Source: Alkalibacillus salilacus
Lineage (GTDB): Bacteria > Bacillota > Bacilli > Bacillales > Alkalibacillaceae
DNA length: 53,385 nt
Reading direction: 5' to 3'
NCBI RefSeq assembly: GCF_030812915.1
Contig: NZ_JAUSTQ010000014.1
Coordinates: forward strand, 1-53,385
Notes under the pieces: generated by a model
Databases searched by the model: none
What the model was told of the DNA's origin: nothing
What the model saw: the letters and a program-made list of their open reading frames with translations, nothing else
Program-made: the position numbers and the translations under genes
Part shown: in pieces, positions 19,710 through 29,058 of the stretch
Layout: the number at the start of each line of letters is the position of its first letter
How positions within the stretch are numbered: position 1 is the first letter of the stretch

Positions 19710-20186
19710 GTGAGCTTAGAAAAGTATACACAAGAAGAAATTCAAGAAATGTCGATGATTGATATTGCTTATGAAATCATGCTTGGCGATCATCAAGCGA
19801 AAAATTTCCAAGATATGTACCAGCTTGTTGCTGAAGCGAAAGAGTTCAGTCAGAAAGAAAAAGAACAATACATTTCACAGTTTTATACCGACCTTAATAT
19901 TGACGGTCGTTTCCTATCAGTCGGTTCCAATCTATGGGGCTTAAAGCATTGGTACCCGTTTGATCAAACGGTAGAAGATGCGTTTGTTGCTGAGGAGAAA
20001 CCGAAGAAGAAGCAGAAGAAAAAGAAAAAAGATAAAGCAGAAGAACCAGCAGCTGAAGATGAAACCCTGCTTGAAGATGATATTGACACATCGGGTGAGG
20101 AGTCTGAATCAGAAGAACTCTTTGAAGATGAAGTCGATGATCTCGAGAAGAACTTAGATAAAGGCGACGAAGAAGAAGACTTATAA
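19710..20186 (+). CDS. rpoE: RNA polymerase delta subunit
   Basis: The 158-residue protein has the RpoE winged-helix N-terminal domain (about 1-90), a lysine-rich stretch, and an unstructured acidic tail rich in Glu and Asp. Delta helps polymerase recycling and raises promoter selectivity in Firmicutes. GTG 19710 is chosen over GTG 19701 because AAAGGAG ends at about 19701, giving 8-nt spacing. It precedes pyrG, as in B. subtilis. The acidic tail is a family trait, not proof of halophily. Confidence 0.93.
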   Translation: MSLEKYTQEEIQEMSMIDIAYEIMLGDHQAKNFQDMYQLVAEAKEFSQKEKEQYISQFYTDLNIDGRFLSVGSNLWGLKHWYPFDQTVEDAFVAEEKPKKKQKKKKKDKAEEPAAEDETLLEDDIDTSGEESESEELFEDEVDDLEKNLDKGDEEEDL

Positions 20187-20193
20187 AGTATGC

Positions 20194-20233
20194 TTGACTT
20201 TCCCTTAGTTCAGGCGTATTATTCTATGTGGGC
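20194..20233 (+). promoter_or_regulatory. pyrG promoter with a GGGC start for CTP-sensitive reiterative transcription
   Basis: TTGACT (20194-20199), a 17-nt spacer and TATTAT (20217-20222) lead to GGGC at 20230-20233, placed where transcription should begin. In B. subtilis pyrG the transcript starts GGGC, and low CTP causes polymerase to add extra G residues there. The start point is predicted, not measured. Confidence 0.75.
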
Positions 20234-20251
20234 TCTCTAAAAAACGTAATT

Positions 20252-20287
20252 AAAGCTCCCGAAATTAGTTTCGGGAGCTTTTTTTGT
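20252..20287 (+). terminator. pyrG attenuator
   Basis: AAAGCTCCCGAAA (20252-20264) pairs with TTTCGGGAGCTTT (20269-20281), then T residues. It lies downstream of the pyrG promoter, so it is the pyrG attenuator and may also end rpoE transcripts. Its left arm GCTCCC is complementary to a 5' poly-G plus GGGCTC, the antiterminator pairing known from B. subtilis. Confidence 0.8.
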
Positions 20288-20326
20288 TTTTATAGACGAA
20301 TTTGAAACTAAACTCCAATTAATTAA

Positions 20327-21958
<1,632 letters not shown>

Positions 21959-22052
21959 GCTAATTGTGTACAAAATTGTGAAATGGATTGATTTTCCTAT
22001 TACAATCATGTAAAGTGAGATTGAAGAAGTCGAACTGGAAACAGGTGATGGT

Positions 22053-22412
22053 ATGGGAAAGTATCAAGCTGTTGTCGTAGATGACGAAGAAGCTATTGCA
22101 ACATTAATGGCTGCTTTTTTAAAACAAGAAGGGCTAGAGGTTAAACAGTTTACAAACTGTCACGAAGCATTAGAGGCGATGAAAGATATTCGGACAGACC
22201 TTTACTTTGTTGATTATTTATTACCTTCAATGAAAGGTGATCAATTTATGGCGAAACTTCGAGATGAAGGTGAAACAGCACCCGCGATTCTAATGACAGG
22301 CATGGGAAGAGGCCATTTGGAACAAGAAACAGCTGAGTTTTTTCAAGACGTATTGGAAAAGCCGTTCACATTAGAGGACGTCTCACAAGTCGTGCACTAT
22401 TTTTTAAAATAA
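22053..22412 (+). CDS. Single-domain response regulator at the spo0F position
   Basis: The 119-residue receiver aligns without gaps to Spo0F through residue 82: acidic pair D10 D11, phosphoacceptor D54 in FVDYLLPSMKG, T82, and K103 in EKPF. It lies between pyrG and transaldolase, where spo0F sits in B. subtilis (fbaA, which follows spo0F there, is absent here). However, the Spo0F residues at 12, 14 and 16 that contact kinases and Spo0B (Gln, Gly, Arg) are Glu, Ala and Ala. It may be a strongly diverged Spo0F or a replacement with another partner. No output domain is present. Confidence 0.75.
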   Translation: MGKYQAVVVDDEEAIATLMAAFLKQEGLEVKQFTNCHEALEAMKDIRTDLYFVDYLLPSMKGDQFMAKLRDEGETAPAILMTGMGRGHLEQETAEFFQDVLEKPFTLEDVSQVVHYFLK

Positions 22413-22433
22413 CTAAAAAGCCCTGAAGTTATC

Positions 22434-22462
22434 TTGCGAAAAATCGACACACTTGGTATTCT
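22434..22462 (+). promoter_or_regulatory. Possible sigma-A promoter upstream of the small ORF and tal
   Basis: TTGCGA (22434-22439) and TATTCT (22457-22462) are separated by 17 nt. The spacing is ideal, but the -10 is imperfect. Confidence 0.4.
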
Positions 22463-22506
22463 AGTAAGAGAATAGATGTAGAATAACATTAGGGGAGGAA
22501 ACCGTC

Positions 22507-22581
22507 GTGTCCACACTATTATCTAAGGTTAGTCACAACTCACGAGTAGATGTAGACGGTTTTCTGACGATAGACATGTGA
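22507..22581 (+). CDS. Possible 24-residue small protein or leader peptide
   Basis: GTG 22507 is placed 8 nt after the strong site AGGGGAGG (22491-22498) and runs 24 codons to TGA. The product has no cysteine or membrane segment and ends FLTIDM. A promoter-like sequence precedes it and an 11-bp hairpin with T residues follows, so it looks like a self-contained transcript between the response regulator and tal. I do not recognise it. Without conservation data it may be a chance ORF. Confidence 0.4.
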   Translation: MSTLLSKVSHNSRVDVDGFLTIDM

Positions 22582-22588
22582 TGAAATT

Positions 22589-22619
22589 GGCTGACTCAGC
22601 ACGACTGGGTTAGCCTTTT
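22589..22619 (+). terminator. Hairpin between the small ORF and transaldolase
   Basis: GGCTGACTCAG (22589-22599) pairs with CTGGGTTAGCC (22605-22615), with two G-T pairs, followed by TTTTC. It is a terminator or attenuator before tal. Confidence 0.6.
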
Positions 22620-22655
22620 CGTGTATCAACAGATATTAAAAGGAGACGGATTGAC

Positions 22656-23303
22656 ATGAAATTTTTTATTGATACAGCGAATTTAGATGAAATTAAAGAA
22701 GCAAATGCATTAGGCATTTTATCAGGTGTCACAACAAACCCTTCACTTGTTGCAAAGGAAGGTGTGTCTTTTCACGACCGATTAAAAGAAATTACGCAAG
22801 AAGTGACGGAAGGATCTGTTAGTGCTGAGGTGATTTCTGAAGACGCAGAAGGTATGCTGAAAGAAGCAGAAGAACTGGTCAAGATTGCTCCGAATATCAC
22901 GGTGAAATTACCGATGACATTAGAAGGCCTAAAAGCGTGTAAAGCGTTAACAGATATTGGAGTCAAAACTAACGTAACACTTGTTTTCTCTGCGAACCAA
23001 GCACTACTCGCTGCACGTGCAGGCGCAACTTATGTGTCACCTTTCTTAGGGCGCCTGGATGATATGGGGCAAAATGGCCTACATTTAATTAACGAGATCG
23101 CAACGATTTTTGATACACATGGTATTGATACAGAGATTATTGCAGCAAGCGTACGCCATTCGATGCACGTTTCAGAAGCAGCGATTAATGGCGCGCATAT
23201 TGCAACGGTTCCATTTAAAGTCATTCAGCAACTAGTTAAACATCCATTAACTGACCAAGGCATTGAAAAATTCTTAAATGATTGGGAGCAAGCGAATAAA
23301 TAA
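22656..23303 (+). CDS. tal: Transaldolase / fructose-6-phosphate aldolase-like enzyme (YwjH type)
   Basis: The 215-residue TIM-barrel enzyme begins [13 protein letters not shown] and has GVTTNPSL and the Schiff-base lysine in VKLPMT. This small subfamily transfers dihydroxyacetone units in the pentose phosphate pathway; related proteins cleave fructose 6-phosphate. It lies between the spo0F position and murZ, as in B. subtilis. The ribosome site is AAAGGAG. Transaldolase activity is more likely than aldolase for Bacillaceae members. Confidence 0.9.
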   Translation: MKFFIDTANLDEIKEANALGILSGVTTNPSLVAKEGVSFHDRLKEITQEVTEGSVSAEVISEDAEGMLKEAEELVKIAPNITVKLPMTLEGLKACKALTDIGVKTNVTLVFSANQALLAARAGATYVSPFLGRLDDMGQNGLHLINEIATIFDTHGIDTEIIAASVRHSMHVSEAAINGAHIATVPFKVIQQLVKHPLTDQGIEKFLNDWEQANK

Positions 23304-23367
23304 TTCATCATAAGCTAGGGTACGCTAACAGTTAAAGGATGAATGAACCTAATAAGGAGCATGGCAT

Positions 23368-24654
23368 ATGGATAAATTGCTAATTGAAGGCGGCCATCAA
23401 TTAAACGGTGAAGTGCGGGTTAGCGGGGCTAAAAATAGTGCGGTAGCTTTGTTGCCAGCGACTATTTTAGCTGAATCTGAGGTCACCATTGAAGGCCTTC
23501 CGAATATTTCCGACATTCAAATATTAAAAGAATTATTACGCGACATCGGCGGTGACGTGGAACAAAACGGTGAGGATATCACGATTGATCCGACGCATAT
23601 GGTCTCAATGCCTTTACCGAACGGACGTGTGAAGAAGTTACGTGCCTCTTATTACTTCATGGGTGCAATGCTTGGCCGTTTTAAGAAGGCTGTGATTGGT
23701 TTGCCTGGTGGTTGCAATTTAGGTCCACGTCCGATTGACCAGCATATTAAAGGATTTGAAGCCTTAGGTGCTCAAGTAACGAATGAACAAGGTGCTATTT
23801 ATTTGCAAGCTGATGAACTAATCGGTGCGAAAATATATTTAGACGTTGTTAGTGTTGGTGCCACGATTAATATTATGCTAGCGGCCGTTAGAGCAAAAGG
23901 AAAGACGACGATCGAAAATGCGGCCAAAGAGCCAGAAATTATCGATGTAGCTACATTATTAAATAGTATGGGTGCCAATATTAAAGGTGCTGGGACTGAC
24001 GTGATTCGGATTGAAGGCGTCGATGAGTTAAAAGGATGCCAGCACACGATTATCCCAGACCGGATTGAAGCGGGGACTTATACGATTTTGGCTGCTTCAA
24101 AAGGTGAAGAAGTAACCATTGATAATGTCATCCCGACTCACCTCGAATCGTTAACGGCTAAATTACGTGAAATGGGCGTTGAAATCGAAGAAGGAACAGA
24201 TTATCTCGTCGTCCGCGGTAACCGGAAATTAAATAGTGTCGATATTAAAACACTCGTCTATCCAGGTTTCCCAACTGATTTGCAACAACCTTTTACATCG
24301 TTGTTAACCCAGGCGCACGGAACGAGTATTGTGACCGACACCATTTATCAAGCGCGGTTTAAGCATATTGATGAATTGAGACGGATGAATGCGAATATTA
24401 AAGTTGAAAGCAATTCTGCTGTCATATCTGGACAATCCCCACTTGAAGGTGCGAAAGTTAAAGCGAGTGATTTGCGTGCTGGTGCGGCCTTAGTTATCGC
24501 GGGATTAATGGCAGATGGCGTAACTGAAGTCGTAGGCCTTGATCATATTGAAAGAGGTTACGACCAAATTACAGAAAAACTTAAAAGCCTCGGAGCTGTT
24601 GTATGGCGCGAGCAAATGTCTGAAGAAGATAAAAAGTTGTTCCAAAATGCGTGA
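23368..24654 (+). CDS. murZ: UDP-N-acetylglucosamine 1-carboxyvinyltransferase, second paralogue (MurZ/MurAB)
   Basis: The 428-residue enolpyruvyl transferase has GAKNSAV near the N-terminus for UDP-GlcNAc and catalytic C116 in [15 protein letters not shown], the fosfomycin target. It adds phosphoenolpyruvate to UDP-GlcNAc, the first committed step of peptidoglycan synthesis. The window encodes a second copy (49754-51052). This one is assigned MurZ/MurAB because of its place between tal and glpX. Confidence 0.93.
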   Translation: MDKLLIEGGHQLNGEVRVSGAKNSAVALLPATILAESEVTIEGLPNISDIQILKELLRDIGGDVEQNGEDITIDPTHMVSMPLPNGRVKKLRASYYFMGAMLGRFKKAVIGLPGGCNLGPRPIDQHIKGFEALGAQVTNEQGAIYLQADELIGAKIYLDVVSVGATINIMLAAVRAKGKTTIENAAKEPEIIDVATLLNSMGANIKGAGTDVIRIEGVDELKGCQHTIIPDRIEAGTYTILAASKGEEVTIDNVIPTHLESLTAKLREMGVEIEEGTDYLVVRGNRKLNSVDIKTLVYPGFPTDLQQPFTSLLTQAHGTSIVTDTIYQARFKHIDELRRMNANIKVESNSAVISGQSPLEGAKVKASDLRAGAALVIAGLMADGVTEVVGLDHIERGYDQITEKLKSLGAVVWREQMSEEDKKLFQNA

Positions 24655-24693
24655 AACGTTGACTAGAGCATTTTAAAAAGGGGAGTCATAACC

Positions 24694-25662
24694 ATGGAAA
24701 GAAGTTTATCGATGGAAGTTGTTCGTGTGACTGAAGCGGCTGCGCTAGCGTCTGCTCGTTGGATGGGACGTGGTGAGAAAGAAGAAGCTGATGGCGCTGC
24801 AACAGAAGCGATGCGAACGGTCTTCGATACCGTTCCGATGCAAGGAACTGTCGTGATCGGCGAAGGGGAAAAAGACGAAGCACCGATGCTATACATAGGC
24901 GAAGAAGTAGGACAAGGCCAAGGACCTGAAGTCGATATTGCTGTTGACCCTGTTGAGGGAACGAATATTGTCGCACTTGGTACTTGGAATGCATTGTGTG
25001 TTGTAGGCATTGCTGACCGTGGCGAGTTACTCCATGCACCAGATATGTATATGGAGAAAATCGCAGTCGGACCTGAAGCAGTTGGAAAAGTTGATTTAAA
25101 CGCTTCAACAGCTGATAACTTGAAAGCTGTCGCTGATGCAAAAGGAAAAGACGTTGAAGACGTGGTTGTTGTCGTTTTAAATCGACCACGCCATGACCAA
25201 TTGATTCAAGAAATTCGTGAAGCAGGTGCTCGAATTAAACTGATTCCTGATGGTGACGTAGCAGCTTCTATTAATGCTGCCTTTGACCATACAGGTGTGG
25301 ATATGTTGATGGGGACAGGTGGTGCCCCAGAAGGTGTGTTATCTGCAATTGGTTTAATGTGTTTAGGTGGCGAAATTCAAGGCCGTTTAAAACCAGTTGA
25401 TGATGAACAAACAGAACGCTGCCGAGGTATGGGTATTGAAGATGTCAACCGCGTCTTAACGATGAAAGACCTATGCGGTGGCGACGATGCCATTTTCGCT
25501 GCGACTGGTATTACGGACGGAGAACTCTTACAAGGCGTGCAATTCAAAGGCGATAAAGCAACAACAGAAACAGTTGTTATGCGCGCCAAATCAGGCACAG
25601 TCCGCTTCATCGACGGCACTCATAGTTTAGCTAAGAAACCTGATTTAGTGATGAAAGATTAA
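24694..25662 (+). CDS. glpX: Fructose-1,6-bisphosphatase class II
   Basis: The 322-residue enzyme has [11 protein letters not shown] and DPVEGTN, the metal-binding motifs of the class II (GlpX) phosphatases, and AAIGLM-type helices later. It hydrolyses fructose 1,6-bisphosphate in gluconeogenesis. The start follows AAAGGGGAG. In B. subtilis the equivalent gene (ywjI) also precedes rho. The gene is followed by a structured repeat rather than by a simple terminator. Confidence 0.93.
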   Translation: MERSLSMEVVRVTEAAALASARWMGRGEKEEADGAATEAMRTVFDTVPMQGTVVIGEGEKDEAPMLYIGEEVGQGQGPEVDIAVDPVEGTNIVALGTWNALCVVGIADRGELLHAPDMYMEKIAVGPEAVGKVDLNASTADNLKAVADAKGKDVEDVVVVVLNRPRHDQLIQEIREAGARIKLIPDGDVAASINAAFDHTGVDMLMGTGGAPEGVLSAIGLMCLGGEIQGRLKPVDDEQTERCRGMGIEDVNRVLTMKDLCGGDDAIFAATGITDGELLQGVQFKGDKATTETVVMRAKSGTVRFIDGTHSLAKKPDLVMKD

Positions 25663-25753
25663 TAACTACACAAAGTGGCTGGTACAGAGGCTTATTTGTT
25701 TTACAAATGACGAATGTTAGAAAACAACGTTAGTTAAGTAGTTATAAAGCGGA

Positions 25754-25924
25754 ATCAAAATGCGAAGACTCCTGGTCGACTAAAAGCGGTCACGTCCTGT
25801 GACCAACGCCGACATTAGACCGTCCGGGTCGTCACGGGAACAGCACGAGACTCAAGACCCCGCAGGAAGTGCTTTTCTTCCGAGGAGGCTTGAGCCGTGC
25901 CCGCGGAAAGCGGAGCGTTTTGAT
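25754..25924 (+). repeat. Long structured interspersed repeat, copy 1 (with internal insertion)
   Basis: Outer arm ATCAAAATGC (25754-25763) pairs with GCGTTTTGAT (25915-25924). Inside, GCAC (25843-25846) pairs with GTGC (25897-25900), CTCAAG (25851-25856) with CTTGAG (25889-25894), and GGAAG (25865-25869) with CTTCC (25877-25881). CCTG and GGG (25771-25774, 25836-25838) can pair instead with CCCGCAGG (25859-25866), which is mutually exclusive with part of the other fold. A second copy at 28001-28158 keeps these pairings with different bases. Similar sequences recur in Bacillaceae genomes in my recollection; I know no established name. Confidence 0.8.
25775..25835 (+). ncRNA. Double hairpin resembling the Bacillaceae-1 RNA motif, inside repeat copy 1
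   Basis: GGTCAC (25788-25793), loop GTCCT and GTGACC (25799-25804) form a perfect hairpin. GACC (25818-25821), loop GTCCG and GGTC (25827-25830) form a second, extended by GAC with GTC. The published Bacillaceae-1 motif, as I remember it, consists of two hairpins with RUCCU loops. Copy 2 of the surrounding repeat lacks these about 60 nt, joining CCTG directly to TGGGAACAG. The name is a recollection and should be tested with its covariance model. Confidence 0.5.
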
Positions 25925-25946
25925 GGAGCGTCATTCAAGCAGAAGG

Positions 25947-25985
25947 CCCGAACGGTTAATTTTTATTATAATTGTTCGGGTTTTA
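25947..25985 (+). terminator. Terminator after repeat copy 1
   Basis: CCCGAAC (25947-25953) pairs with GTTCGGG (25974-25980), followed by TTTTA. It would end transcripts from glpX that pass through the repeat, before the rho promoter. Confidence 0.65.
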
Positions 25986-26040
25986 CTTTGCCTTATAAGG
26001 TATTGTCTCAAGCTCTTCCTTTTTACACCAACCGAACACC

Positions 26041-26069
26041 TTGCCTAAAACGTAAAAACACGATACAAT
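26041..26069 (+). promoter_or_regulatory. rho promoter
   Basis: TTGCCT (26041-26046), a 17-nt spacer and TACAAT (26064-26069). The predicted leader to the rho start is about 100 nt and AT-rich, with nothing else recognised in it. Confidence 0.65.
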
Positions 26070-26178
26070 ATAACAGTTATACCTCATATAACTATTTCTT
26101 CTCACATATAATTGACAACCCAAACAAACTTATTTCCAAATATAAACAAATAAAATTTCATAAAAGTGTGGTGTTTTT

Positions 26179-27453
26179 GTGTCAAATCATATGACAATCG
26201 CACAATTAGAAACGAAAAATTTAAAAGAACTGTACGAGCTAGCTCGTGAATTCGGCGTTTCTTATTATGCGAAACTAAACAAAAAGGAATTAATTTTTGC
26301 GATCCTAAAAGCGCAAACTGAACAAGACGGTAAACTGTTTGTTGACGGCGTCTTAGAGATTATCCAGTCAGAAGGCTTTGGTTTCTTACGTCCGATTAAC
26401 TATGCGCCAAGCCCAGAAGACATTTATATCTCCGCTTCACAAATTCGCCGTTTTGACTTAAGAAATGGTGATCTTGTTTCAGGTAAAGCTCGCCCGCCGA
26501 AAGAAAACGAACGTTACTTCGGCTTACTACATGTCGATGCGGTAAATGGGGACAATCCTGAAAGCGCCAAAGAACGGATTCACTTCCCGGGCTTAACGGC
26601 TTTATACCCAGATCGTAAAATGAATCTCGAGACAAAATCGAACGTTTTAGCAACCCGAATTATGGACATGATGGCGCCCGTCGGTTTTGGCCAGCGTGGA
26701 CTAATCGTTGCGCCACCTAAAGCAGGTAAAACGATGATTTTAAAACAAGTAGCCAATAGCATTAAACAAAATCATCCCGACTCAAAATTAATTATCTTGC
26801 TGATCGATGAACGTCCGGAAGAAGTGACGGATATTGAACGGTCAGTTGATGAAGACGTCGATGTCGTCAGTTCGACCTTCGATGAAGTGCCCGAAAATCA
26901 TATTAAAGTGTCCGAGCTTGTATTAGACCGCGCGATGCGTTTAGTCGAGCATAAACAAGACGTGATTATTTTAATGGACAGTATTACACGCTTAGCCCGT
27001 GCGTATAACTTAGTGATTCCACCAAGTGGTCGGACGTTATCTGGTGGTATCGACCCTGCTTCATTCCACCGTCCAAAGCGTTTCTTCGGTGCGGCTCGTA
27101 ATATTGAAGAAGGCGGTAGTTTGACTGTACTAGCAACTGCATTAGTCGATACAGGCTCACGCATGGATGACGTCATTTATGAAGAATTTAAAGGAACAGG
27201 CAATATGGAATTACATCTTGATCGTCGTATGGCTGAACGCCGCATCTTCCCGGCGATTGACGTGCTTAAATCAGGTACCCGCAAAGAAGAGCTCCTTTTA
27301 TCAAAAGAACATCTTGATAAGACATGGGCGATTCGAAAAACGATGCAAGATCAACATGATTTCTTAGACCGCTTCTTACGTCGTCTACGTAACTCGAAGA
27401 ATAACGACGAATTCTTTAAGATTATGGATGATGAAATGAAAGGTAAACAATAA
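26179..27453 (+). CDS. rho: Transcription termination factor Rho
   Basis: The 424-residue hexameric RNA helicase has an N-terminal helical domain, a cold-shock-like primary RNA-binding domain with EGFGFLRP (about 65-72), Walker A APPKAGKT (about 178-185) and Walker [17 protein letters not shown]. It releases RNA from polymerase. No good Shine-Dalgarno sequence precedes GTG 26179 or the in-frame ATG 26191. GTG is kept because the N-terminal length then matches B. subtilis Rho, with a weak GTGGTG upstream. Poor initiation may hold Rho low. Confidence 0.95.
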   Translation: MSNHMTIAQLETKNLKELYELAREFGVSYYAKLNKKELIFAILKAQTEQDGKLFVDGVLEIIQSEGFGFLRPINYAPSPEDIYISASQIRRFDLRNGDLVSGKARPPKENERYFGLLHVDAVNGDNPESAKERIHFPGLTALYPDRKMNLETKSNVLATRIMDMMAPVGFGQRGLIVAPPKAGKTMILKQVANSIKQNHPDSKLIILLIDERPEEVTDIERSVDEDVDVVSSTFDEVPENHIKVSELVLDRAMRLVEHKQDVIILMDSITRLARAYNLVIPPSGRTLSGGIDPASFHRPKRFFGAARNIEEGGSLTVLATALVDTGSRMDDVIYEEFKGTGNMELHLDRRMAERRIFPAIDVLKSGTRKEELLLSKEHLDKTWAIRKTMQDQHDFLDRFLRRLRNSKNNDEFFKIMDDEMKGKQ

Positions 27454-27469
27454 GAATTGATTGGAGACC

Positions 27470-27498
27470 TTGCAATCTAAAACCTGAGTTGATATAAT
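27470..27498 (+). promoter_or_regulatory. Promoter of the L31 gene
   Basis: TTGCAA (27470-27475), exactly 17 nt, then TATAAT (27493-27498). It gives the L31 gene its own transcript separate from rho. Confidence 0.8.
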
Positions 27499-27517
27499 CT
27501 CTCTGTATGACTTGGAA

Positions 27518-27546
27518 GTTAACAATCGGTTAACGAACGGTTTAAA
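27518..27546 (+). promoter_or_regulatory. Three GTTAA-type boxes 11 bp apart in the L31 leader
   Basis: GTTAAC at 27518 and 27529 and GGTTTAA with its G at 27540 share one helical face, just downstream of the predicted transcription start. They may be a repressor site or part of the leader RNA. They do not fit the Zur box known for the B. subtilis type B L31 gene. Confidence 0.3.
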
Positions 27547-27591
27547 TCAACTCTGTTTCCACAGGATTCAGGGCAAGAAGGAGTGTTAAGC

Positions 27592-27837
27592 ATGAGACAA
27601 GATATCCATCCGGAATATCGTCAGGTTGTATTTTTAGATACAAGCTCTGATTTCAAATTTCTAAGTGGTTCAACACTAGAATCTGATGAAACGATTGAAT
27701 GGGAAGACGGTAATGAGTACCCATTAATTCGTGTTGAAATCAGTTCAGCTTCCCATCCGTTCTACACTGGTAAGCAAAAAGCCGACAAAGTTGGTGGCCG
27801 TGTAGACCGCTTCAAGAAGAAATACAACTTGTCATAA
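27592..27837 (+). CDS. rpmE2: Ribosomal protein L31, cysteine-free type B
   Basis: The 81-residue protein has the L31 signature HPFYTGKQK and the C-terminal [10 protein letters not shown]. It has no cysteine at all, so it is the zinc-independent type B (YtiA/RpmE2), about 15 residues longer than the zinc-binding L31. It occupies the place between rho and tdk where B. subtilis has the zinc-binding rpmE. ATG 27592 is set by GGAG at 27579-27582; the in-frame GTG 27583 overlaps that site. L31 links the ribosomal subunits. Confidence 0.92.
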   Translation: MRQDIHPEYRQVVFLDTSSDFKFLSGSTLESDETIEWEDGNEYPLIRVEISSASHPFYTGKQKADKVGGRVDRFKKKYNLS

Positions 27838-27858
27838 TAACAAAGATTCAATTAAAGG

Positions 27859-27951
27859 AGCTGACCGTATCTTTCAGCTAAACACCATACGAGATGATCT
27901 AACAAACTTTATTTCACCGTGTGGACATTTAGCCAAGACGGTCAGCTTTTT
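27859..27951 (+). terminator. Long branched terminator after the L31 gene
   Basis: AGCTGACCGT (27859-27868) pairs perfectly with ACGGTCAGCT (27938-27947), followed by TTTTT. Sixty-nine bases lie between the arms, far more than in an ordinary terminator. Confidence 0.65.
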
Positions 27952-28000
27952 TATTTTGTTTTGAAGAATAATATATTGTTTATGCATTATTAGTAAAATA

Positions 28001-28158
28001 CCTAGTTGTTGAATTGTGAGAAGCGAAGGTGGCGACTCCTGTGGGAACAGCACGAGTCTCGAGACCCCGCAGGCCACGTCTTTTGGCCGAGGAGACTCGA
28101 GCCGTGCCCACGGAAAGCGTCCACCGAAAGCGGATCACAATATCAACAACGTACTAGG
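28001..28158 (+). repeat. Long structured interspersed repeat, copy 2
   Basis: Left arm 28001-28019 pairs with 28135-28158 over about 19 bp with two small bulges (CCTAG with CTAGG outermost). Inside are GGTGG (28029-28033) with CCACC (28120-28124), CTCGAG (28058-28063) with CTCGAG (28096-28101), and GGCCA (28072-28076) with TGGCC (28084-28088). CCTGTGGG (28038-28045) can alternatively pair with CCCGCAGG (28066-28073). Compared with copy 1, three stems differ in sequence yet stay paired. It lies between the L31 terminator and tdk; no other gene is seen in 27952-28283. Confidence 0.8.
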
Positions 28159-28283
28159 GTAAACTTTTTATTCAGTGAAATAGCAATCATATTTCGGCAG
28201 TCAGCGACAAGGTTGGCCGCCCTTTTTAATCATCATCTTGCGAAAAATGTAAAAGTTTGTATAAATGAGGTGCGAAAATCATG

Positions 28284-28907
28284 ATGTATGTAATGAAACA
28301 CAGTGGCTGGCTTGAAGTCATTTGTGGCAGTATGTTTTCCGGTAAATCAGAAGAGTTAATCCGCCGCGTGCGCCGAGCGACATACGGCAATTTGAATGTA
28401 CGCGTATTTAAACCAGCAATCGATAATCGCTATGATGACGAATCAATCGTTTCTCACAACGGCAATTCGATTATCGCTCGACCAATTGATGATGTCCAAG
28501 ATATTTACGATAATATCGACGACAGTGTGGATATGGTCGGGATCGATGAAGTGCAATTTTTTGATAATCAAGTGATTGAAGTCGCTCAGTACTTAGCAGA
28601 TCAAGGTGTACGCGTCATAGTGGCTGGATTAGATCAAGATTTCCGCGGCGAACCATTTGGTGCACTACCGCAACTTCTTGCGATGGCAGAAAACGTAACG
28701 AAATTAAATGCGATTTGCCCTTACTGTGGTTCTCCAGCAAGTCGGACTCAACGCTTAATTGATGGGAAACCCGCATCTTATGATGATCCGGTTATTTTAG
28801 TCGGTGCATCTGAATCGTACGAGCCTCGTTGTCGTCATCATCACGAAGTGCCGAATCACCCTCGTTCAGCCAACGATCAGCTTAAAACACGCTCGTCACA
28901 AAATTAA
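28284..28907 (+). CDS. tdk: Thymidine kinase
   Basis: The 207-residue type II thymidine kinase has P-loop [14 protein letters not shown] (about 15-28), Walker B-like IDEVQFF, and the zinc ligands CPYC and CRHHH. It phosphorylates thymidine in pyrimidine salvage. ATG 28284 gives the N-terminus [11 protein letters not shown], closely matching B. subtilis Tdk; ATG 28281 one codon earlier is equally served by GAGGTG at 28267. It is followed by a strong hairpin. Confidence 0.95.
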   Translation: MYVMKHSGWLEVICGSMFSGKSEELIRRVRRATYGNLNVRVFKPAIDNRYDDESIVSHNGNSIIARPIDDVQDIYDNIDDSVDMVGIDEVQFFDNQVIEVAQYLADQGVRVIVAGLDQDFRGEPFGALPQLLAMAENVTKLNAICPYCGSPASRTQRLIDGKPASYDDPVILVGASESYEPRCRHHHEVPNHPRSANDQLKTRSSQN

Positions 28908-28916
28908 ATCTGACGC

Positions 28917-28960
28917 TTGAAAACCAGTCTTGATTGAAGTCAATCTCGACTGGTTTTCAA
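28917..28960 (+). terminator. Terminator after tdk
   Basis: TTGAAAACCAGTC (28917-28929) pairs perfectly with GACTGGTTTTCAA (28948-28960). The 18-nt loop holds a smaller TTGA/TCAA pairing. Confidence 0.75.
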
Positions 28961-29010
28961 TTGTTATTCGAAAAACGGTGTAATGGACGAAATTTTTTCA
29001 TATTCTATGG

Positions 29011-29021
29011 TATGATATAAT
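29011..29021 (+). promoter_or_regulatory. Extended -10 promoter of prfA
   Basis: TATAAT (29016-29021) is preceded by TG with one base between. The -35 region is weak, as is common for extended -10 promoters. Confidence 0.5.
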
Positions 29022-29058
29022 GTGGAATAATTAACGAAATGTTAGAGGTGGACGTCGT

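Noticed and set aside
22053-22412. Confident call of spo0F
   Set aside because: Position and phosphorylation residues agree, but the contact residues 12, 14 and 16 differ, so the gene symbol is withheld.
25799-26194. 131-codon open frame downstream of glpX
   Set aside because: It translates the structured repeat and the AT-rich rho leader, has no ribosome site and resembles no protein.
28006-28284. 92-codon open frame upstream of tdk
   Set aside because: It lies mostly within the second structured repeat, without a ribosome site; the GC-rich stems simply lack stops.
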